Positions 58,909-64,000 of a stretch of 64,000 nt of DNA are shown piece after piece. The notes under the pieces were generated by a model, which was given only the letters and a program-made list of their open reading frames with translations, made no database searches and had not been told where the DNA came from. Both the position numbers and the translations under genes were made by a program. Each line of letters begins with the position of its first letter. The stretch's first letter is position 1. The stretch lies in NCBI RefSeq assembly GCF_965221685.1, contig NZ_OZ244907.1. The stretch is one strand, 5' to 3'. This DNA is from Palauibacter sp022826685. Its GTDB lineage: Bacteria; Gemmatimonadota; Gemmatimonadetes; Palauibacterales; Palauibacteraceae.

Positions 58909-61050
58909 GGCGGGCGCGGCGGCGCGAGCGCGGTCGAGGAGGGCCTGGTAGAGGGCGTCGGCCTCCTGAACGCGCGGTTCGAGGCGGAGGCGCTGCTGCT
59001 CCCATTCCTCTTCCAGAAGCCTCGTCGTCTCCCAGTATTCGAGATCGCCGGCGGGCCGGATGGGCTCGTCGAGCAGTTCCTGCAGCTTGGCCCGGTGGCG
59101 GGCGACGAGTTCCGGCACGGCCTCCAGCTTCCACCACGGTTCGTCGTCCACGATCACGAACACGGGGGCGCTGTGCGCGACGGTCATGTCGCGCGCCCCG
59201 TCGCGGTCGCCGAACGCGCGCACGGCCACCCACAGGCTCTCGTCCGCCTCGATCTGCGTGGCGAGGCGCAGCCCGTCGGCGTCCCCGGCCGACCTTGTCA
59301 CGCTCGCGACGACCTCGCCGTGGACGACGAGTTCCAACCGGTTCAATCCGTCGATGTCGGGGTTGAGCGACGCCTCGGCCACGACCTCGAGGCTGTCCCC
59401 ACGCGCGACGCGCAACTCCGAGCCCATCTCCCGCCCGTTCACCTGGAACTCGAGGAAGGGCCCGTTGCTCACGTAGGTGCGGCCGGAGCGGAAGGCGTTG
59501 TACCACTCGCGGGGGGCGAACGGCCCGTCCAGCTTCACGTACGTGCGCTCGACCCCCGGCAGCGTGGGCCCGAAATACGGATAGTCCGCGCCCGCGATCG
59601 GGCGGACGTTGAAGCCGAGGTTCAGGAAGCTGTACCAGATGTCGTCGTACAGGCGCCCGCCCTGCAGGACCTCAATGAAGTCGACGAGGTCGAACGGCAC
59701 GTCGAGCGCCAGTCCCCGCTCGGCGTTGAAGAGCTGGCCCATGTGCGCGTAGCCGGAGATTCCGCCCTGGGCATGCGACGCCTCGAACACACGGTGATAG
59801 AGGAAGTAGGAGCCGGGGTCCTGGCGGATGGGACGCTGCAGGTTGTGGTGGATCGTGTGCCCGCGGTGGACCGTGCGCGGATCCTCCTGCCCGGACACGA
59901 GCGCGTGGCCCTCCCGCACGTACTGTCCGGCCTCGCCCCACGCCGGCTGCTTGAAGTGGGTGACGGCGATGTTCCCCATCTCGAGCAGGTTCGCGACGTG
60001 GATGTCCTCGGCGGCGATCTGCGCCCACACGGCATCGTCCTCCGCGTGCTCGCGGGCGATGTGAACGTGGGAGTCGCCGGAGTACCATCCCTCCGCGGGG
60101 AGGTTCGCGTAGCGCTCGAGGGAGACGGTGAGATCGGTCGTTTCGTCCGCGCGCACCTCGACCGTGCGCTGATAACCGCGGTATTCGGGGCCCCGTGTCG
60201 CGACGAGTTCGTAGCTCCCGGCCGGGAGGCGGGCTTCGTACTCCCCGTCGACGTAGAAGGCGAGGCGGTGCTCGGAGGGCCACCAGGTGCGCGGGTTCAC
60301 CCACAGGAGCCGGACCTCGTCGACGAACCGGTGCACGAGGACGGAGCGCTCGGAGGGGAGCGGGGCGCGGCCGGTCTCATCGTAGAGACCGAACCGTGCG
60401 GGGACCGGTCGCCCGCTCGCGGCATCCTCGACCGTGAGGCGCAGCGTGCCGTACCCGGCCGGGACGGGCGTGGCGTGGCTGCGCACGATCTCGATGTCGC
60501 ACAGGGCGATCCCCTCCGGGCCGCCGATCGCGAGGTCCGTGTCGCGGATCCCGTGCGCGGCGAAGCGGGCGCGATCGAGCCTCACGCGGGCCGTGGCGAG
60601 CGCCTGGCCGCCCGTGGCGCCTGATCCGGGGGCGGACTCGGGTTCGACGGTCGCCGATTCGCCGATCCCGTCGCCGCCGTTGTCGTTGAAGCCGACGCTG
60701 AACGGTCCCGTGAGTTCCGGCGCGTAGGTGACCACGAGGTCGACGGGCTCATCGATGTCGAACGCGAACCCGTCTTCGATGTCGAGAGCGAAGAGCGGGC
60801 CGACGACGCACGTCCGGTCGCCGATGTCGCGCGTCTGGAACGGGTTGCCGCGGCCGTACATGCCGAGTTCCGAGCGCGCGACGCCGAGCGTGCGGGCGAT
60901 GTTCTCGCGTGGCCACTCGAGTTCGACGACGAAGCGGGCATCGCTGTCATGCACGGGGGAAGGCGCGCCCTCCCCCGCCGGGCCCGCGGCCCCCGAGATG
61001 AGGAGGCCGGCCCCGGCGAGAAGGCAGATCCGGCGGACGCGGGCGGTCAC
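58903..61050 (-). CDS. CehA/McbA-family exported metallohydrolase (PHP fold)
   Basis: 715 residues from GTG 61050, which overlaps the stop of the upstream amidohydrolase (GTGA). Signal peptide about 1-27 (RICLLAGAGLLISGAAGPAG). N-terminal beta domains (about 30-330) precede the PHP metallohydrolase domain that begins GWYSGDSHVHIAREHAEDD, continues LLEMGNIAVTHFKQPAW and YAHMGQLFNAERGLA, and includes AGADYPYFGPTLPG and NAFRSGRTYVSNGPFLEFQV. Family members bind metals and cleave esters or amides (carbaryl hydrolase is one). The C terminus is a charged helix (LLEEEWEQQRLRLEP). Confidence 0.88.
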   Translation of the reverse strand: MTARVRRICLLAGAGLLISGAAGPAGEGAPSPVHDSDARFVVELEWPRENIARTLGVARSELGMYGRGNPFQTRDIGDRTCVVGPLFALDIEDGFAFDIDEPVDLVVTYAPELTGPFSVGFNDNGGDGIGESATVEPESAPGSGATGGQALATARVRLDRARFAAHGIRDTDLAIGGPEGIALCDIEIVRSHATPVPAGYGTLRLTVEDAASGRPVPARFGLYDETGRAPLPSERSVLVHRFVDEVRLLWVNPRTWWPSEHRLAFYVDGEYEARLPAGSYELVATRGPEYRGYQRTVEVRADETTDLTVSLERYANLPAEGWYSGDSHVHIAREHAEDDAVWAQIAAEDIHVANLLEMGNIAVTHFKQPAWGEAGQYVREGHALVSGQEDPRTVHRGHTIHHNLQRPIRQDPGSYFLYHRVFEASHAQGGISGYAHMGQLFNAERGLALDVPFDLVDFIEVLQGGRLYDDIWYSFLNLGFNVRPIAGADYPYFGPTLPGVERTYVKLDGPFAPREWYNAFRSGRTYVSNGPFLEFQVNGREMGSELRVARGDSLEVVAEASLNPDIDGLNRLELVVHGEVVASVTRSAGDADGLRLATQIEADESLWVAVRAFGDRDGARDMTVAHSAPVFVIVDDEPWWKLEAVPELVARHRAKLQELLDEPIRPAGDLEYWETTRLLEEEWEQQRLRLEPRVQEADALYQALLDRARAAAPAR

Positions 61051-62735
61051 CGCTCGTACACGATCCGGCCGCCCACGACGGTCAGATCGACCTGCATGGA
61101 TTCCAGGCATGGGTCCTCGCACTTCAGCACGTGGTCCGCCGTCACGACGAGGTCGGCGGCCATCCCGACCTCGAGCGTCCCCTTCTCCTCCTCCTCGAAG
61201 GTGAGGTGCGCGTAGCTTCGCGTCACCGCCTCCAGCGCTTCCTCCCGCGTGATGCGCTGCGATGGGTCCAGCACGCCGGCGCTGATCGTGCCGCGCGTCG
61301 TGAAGTGGTGCAGCATCCACCACGGGTCCCAGGGGACGACGGGAGAATCCGTGCCCAGCGACACCGGAATTCCGGCGTCGAGGTAGGCGCGCACGGGCGT
61401 CGTCCAGGCGGCGCGCTGCGCGCCCCAGTACTTCACGAGGCTCGGCGCCGCCACGTAGAGATGGTTCTGCGCCGTCACGGAGAGTCCGAGCGCCCGCATG
61501 CGCGGGAAGTGGTCGTCGCGCGGGAGGAATCCGTGTTCGATGACCCAGCGGAGACCGTCGATCGGAGCATCGGCGTTCGCCGCCTCGTAGCCTTCGAGGA
61601 CGAGGTCGATGGCCGCGTCGCCCACCGCATGCGTCGCCACCCGCCATCCCCGACGGTGAAGTTCGCGGACGTTTTCGATGAAGCGCTCGGTCGGCACGGT
61701 CTGCAGGCCGCGGAAGGTGCCGCCCTCGCCCCAAGGTTCCTCGTACGGCTCGCGCATGAGACCGCCCTCGAAGCCGCCGTCCACGCCGAGCTTCACACCG
61801 GCGACGCGGAGCCAGTCGTCGCCCTCGCCCATCTCCGGCCAGGTCGCGAGCGCGTCGGCGAGCGGCTGTGCGTTCGCCCCGCGAGGCGCGCGGAGGACGT
61901 AGTTCACGCGCAGGGTCAGGCGGCCCTGGTCCCGGAGCTGCTCGATGGCCCGGTACTGCTCGAGAGGGCCGCCCGGGTAACGGATGCTGGTCAGGCCGCG
62001 GGAGTTGAGCGCGGCGTACTCCTCGGCCATCGCGTCGAGCACGGCCGCCGGGTCGGGCGGCGCGGCGGCCGGCAGCGTCACGAGATCCTTGGCGCGGTCG
62101 ACGAGTTCGCCGTTCAGCCGCCCGTCCGGATAGCGACCGATGCGGCCGCCCGGCACGTCGGGCGTCGATTCGTCGATGTCCCAGCGGGCGAGCGCCGGGC
62201 TGTTCAACACGTATTCGTGTCCGCCGCGGACGACGACGACCGGCTGCCCGGGCGCCGCGCCGTCGAGATCGTCTCGGTAGGGGAGGCGGTGCTCGGCGAG
62301 CTGGCCTTCGTGCCAGTCGCGGTTCGTGACGATCAACTCGCCGGGCGCCGTCTCCAGCGCAAAGGCGGCGATCGCATCGGCCACGTCCCGCAGGGAGCGA
62401 GCGCCCGTCAGGTCGACCCCCGGGCCGCCCCCGATGCCGTGGTAGTGATTGTCCGTGAGCCCCGGTATCACGGTCCGGCCGTTCAACTCCACGACGCGCG
62501 TGTCGGGCCCGGCCAGCCGGCGAATCTCCTCGGACGTCCCCACCGCCCGCACCCGGCTGTCGCTCACCGCCAGCGCCTCCACGGTCTCCGGCGCTCCCAT
62601 CGTGAGGATCTCGCCGTCGACGAGGACGAGGTCCGCCGCCTCGGGCCGGGGCGCTCCGCAGGCCGCCAGCCCGAGCGCCACGAGTCCCAGTGCCGCCAGC
62701 GAGACGGCGGTCCGCGAAGCCGTGACCTTCGCCAT
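61047..62735 (-). CDS. Amidohydrolase family 3 (YtcJ-like) lipoprotein
   Basis: 562 residues from ATG 62735. Lipobox LGLAAC (Cys26). The amidohydrolase 3 fold is shown by LVLVDGEILTMGAPETVEAL, GRTVIPGLTDNHYHGIGGGP, VVVRGGHEYVLNSPALARWD, GVKLGVDGGFEGGLMREPYE, RVATHAVGDAAIDLVLEGYE, WVIEHGFLPRDDHFPRMRAL and VSLGTDSPVVPWDPWWMLHH. Relatives act on N-substituted amides or formamides; substrate unknown. It overlaps by 1 nt with the upstream deacylase-like gene and by 4 nt with the downstream CehA-like gene. Confidence 0.92.
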   Translation of the reverse strand: MAKVTASRTAVSLAALGLVALGLAACGAPRPEAADLVLVDGEILTMGAPETVEALAVSDSRVRAVGTSEEIRRLAGPDTRVVELNGRTVIPGLTDNHYHGIGGGPGVDLTGARSLRDVADAIAAFALETAPGELIVTNRDWHEGQLAEHRLPYRDDLDGAAPGQPVVVVRGGHEYVLNSPALARWDIDESTPDVPGGRIGRYPDGRLNGELVDRAKDLVTLPAAAPPDPAAVLDAMAEEYAALNSRGLTSIRYPGGPLEQYRAIEQLRDQGRLTLRVNYVLRAPRGANAQPLADALATWPEMGEGDDWLRVAGVKLGVDGGFEGGLMREPYEEPWGEGGTFRGLQTVPTERFIENVRELHRRGWRVATHAVGDAAIDLVLEGYEAANADAPIDGLRWVIEHGFLPRDDHFPRMRALGLSVTAQNHLYVAAPSLVKYWGAQRAAWTTPVRAYLDAGIPVSLGTDSPVVPWDPWWMLHHFTTRGTISAGVLDPSQRITREEALEAVTRSYAHLTFEEEEKGTLEVGMAADLVVTADHVLKCEDPCLESMQVDLTVVGGRIVYER

Positions 62736-64000
62736 TACGACCCCCGTCCCGTCTCGCGGCGCAGGAGCCTGCCGGGCTGGGCCTCCGTCAGCGCGCCGTC
62801 ATCGATCACCGGCACGCCGTTCACGAACACGTAGTCCATCCCCTCGGCATAGCGCATCGCGTCCCCGAACCGGGCCATGTCCCGCACCTCGTCCGGGTCG
62901 AAGATCACGAGATCCGCCGCCATCCCCGGCGCGATCAGGCCCCTGTCCGCCAGTCCCAGCCGACGGGCGGCGAGCGACGTCATGCGGCGCACGGCGTCCT
63001 CCAGACTCAGGATCCCGTCCTCCCGCACGTATTTCGCGATCACGCGCGGGAAGGCCCCGAACGCCCTCGGATGGGAACTCGCCGTGGTCGCGGGGTTCAC
63101 CGGCGAGGCGTCCGTGTCGATCATCACGAACTCGGCCCGGAGCGCCTGCCACTTCTGCTCCTCGTTCATGCTCTCCGGGTTCACGCTCACGCCGCCGGCC
63201 TGCACGAGATCGAAGAACGCGTCCCACTCCTCCGTCCCGAGGACCTCCGCCGCCTCGGCGATCGAGAGGTTGATCACGCGTGCGTCCACCTCGTCGGGGG
63301 CGGAGACGATGAGGACCTTGTCCCAGTCCATCCCCACATGGCGGTACCAGTTCTCCCAGTCCGACGTCGTCTCCACCTCGCGGCGGAGTTCGGCCCGTAC
63401 CGCGGGGTCGGACAGCGTCTCGAGGAAGGGCGCCCGGCCGCCCGCGTAGTGGCGGGGATGGAGGAAGGAGCCGAGACCGATCCCGTTCCGGATGTAGGGA
63501 TAGATATCCGCCGTCACGTCGATCCCGGCGACGCGCGCCGAGTCGATGAGGGCGAGGGCCTCGGCCATCAGCGGCCAGTTCTCCCGCCCCGCCGCCTTGA
63601 GGTGGTAGATGTGGACGGGAGTGCCGGCGCGGACGCCGATCTCGATCGCCTCCCGGATCGCCTCCAGGACGGAGTGCGACTCGTTCCGCATGTGCGTGAA
63701 GTAGGTGCCGCCGTATTCGCCCGCGACGCGCGTGAGTTCGACGAGTTCCTCCGTCGTCGCGTACACGGCGGGCGGATAGATGAGCGATGTCGAGGTCCCG
63801 ACGGCACCGTCCTCCATCGCCTGCCGGACGAGCGCCTTCATCTCCTCGAGTTGCGCGGGCGTCGGCTGTACGTCCCCGTCGCCCAGGACCACGCGCCGCA
63901 CCTGTGTGAGCCCCACATCGTGGACGACGTTGATCGGGATCCCGATGCGCTCCACGTGCGCGAAGTACTCCGCATACGTCCGCCAGCGCAGTTCCTCGCC
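62735..64000 (-). CDS. N-acyl-D-amino-acid deacylase family protein (partial)
   Basis: The C-terminal 421 residues are visible; the N terminus lies beyond the right edge. D-aminoacylase family motifs: AVGTSTSLIYPPAVYATTEE, GGTYFTHMRNESHSVLEAIR, TPVHIYHLKAAGRENWP, ADIYPYIRNGIGLGSFLHPR, EFVMIDTDASPVNP and ASSHPRAFGAFPRVIAKYVR. It would hydrolyse N-acyl-D-amino acids. It is first in a three-gene coupled set (TAA stop shares a base with the next ATG). Whether it has a signal peptide cannot be seen. Confidence 0.93.
   Translation of the reverse strand, partial: GEELRWRTYAEYFAHVERIGIPINVVHDVGLTQVRRVVLGDGDVQPTPAQLEEMKALVRQAMEDGAVGTSTSLIYPPAVYATTEELVELTRVAGEYGGTYFTHMRNESHSVLEAIREAIEIGVRAGTPVHIYHLKAAGRENWPLMAEALALIDSARVAGIDVTADIYPYIRNGIGLGSFLHPRHYAGGRAPFLETLSDPAVRAELRREVETTSDWENWYRHVGMDWDKVLIVSAPDEVDARVINLSIAEAAEVLGTEEWDAFFDLVQAGGVSVNPESMNEEQKWQALRAEFVMIDTDASPVNPATTASSHPRAFGAFPRVIAKYVREDGILSLEDAVRRMTSLAARRLGLADRGLIAPGMAADLVIFDPDEVRDMARFGDAMRYAEGMDYVFVNGVPVIDDGALTEAQPGRLLRRETGRGS

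Overview
This is a GC-rich (roughly two thirds G+C by eye), densely coding bacterial window with short intergenic gaps, many GTG starts and many overlapping stop/start codons (ATGA, GTGA). It contains no rRNA, tRNA, CRISPR array, phage or complete insertion sequence that I could recognise. The gene content fits a free-living or host-associated member of the Gemmatimonadota: LVIVD-repeat plus DUF305 pairs, a giant sortilin/BNR-repeat lipoprotein, many exported amidohydrolases, a complete Bat operon, a PQQ dehydrogenase beside a haem/copper monooxygenase-like protein, and partner-switching signalling. This taxonomic call is inference; there is no ribosomal or other strong phylogenetic marker in the window.

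Layout. 1-3180: a partial circularly permuted ATP-grasp gene behind an ammonium transporter, divergent from an outer-membrane porin with a clear terminator. 3250-8840: a signalling block made of a STAS protein, an RsbW-like ATPase, a response-regulator/PP2C phosphatase, a LivK-type periplasmic binding protein and a large membrane histidine kinase. 8869-13840: an exported amidohydrolase whose stop codon is supplied by a 161-bp MITE, then DUF305 and LVIVD proteins and a small membrane protein. 13873-15123: a Tat-exported FMN hydroxyacid oxidase with an embedded CXXCH. 15350-23743: MoxR, DUF58 and Bat proteins A-E in one tightly coupled operon. 23774-29700: an AlkA-like glycosylase, a circularly permuted D-amino-acid-oxidase-like lipoprotein, a MerR/ARPP-1 divergent pair, an MFS exporter and a FitA/VapC toxin-antitoxin pair.

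29780-41817: exported oxidoreductases and peptidases: prolyl oligopeptidase, an unknown exported protein, a cytochrome c/copper monooxygenase-like protein, a PQQ dehydrogenase, an Ig-like lipoprotein, a beta-barrel, a Gly/Tyr-rich protein, an unknown exported protein and a D-2-hydroxyacid dehydrogenase. 41891-49093: a DUF4198 protein divergent from a membrane protein / winged-helix / TonB-receptor / TPR operon, then a peroxiredoxin and an exported deaminase-like amidohydrolase. 49106-52190: split thiamine-diphosphate decarboxylase subunits divergent from a cobalt-type nitrile hydratase operon whose alpha subunit carries an apparent Tat signal and a histidine-rich tract. 52243-64000: a 1115-residue sortilin-like lipoprotein, a CapA-like protein, a TetR / small TM / fatty-acid-hydroxylase operon, and a three-gene coupled operon of exported metallohydrolases running off the right edge.

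Taken together, the window looks like the genome of an organism that invests in periplasmic and surface chemistry: exported hydrolases and oxidases acting on amides, peptides, D-amino acids, nitriles and sugars. The most unusual observations are the circularly permuted D-amino-acid-oxidase-like protein (24513-25787), the apparently Tat-exported nitrile hydratase (50378-52190), the FMN oxidase with an internal c-type haem motif (13873-15123), and a binding-protein/kinase/partner-switch signalling block (3254-8839). No gene-free stretch exceeds about 300 bases.
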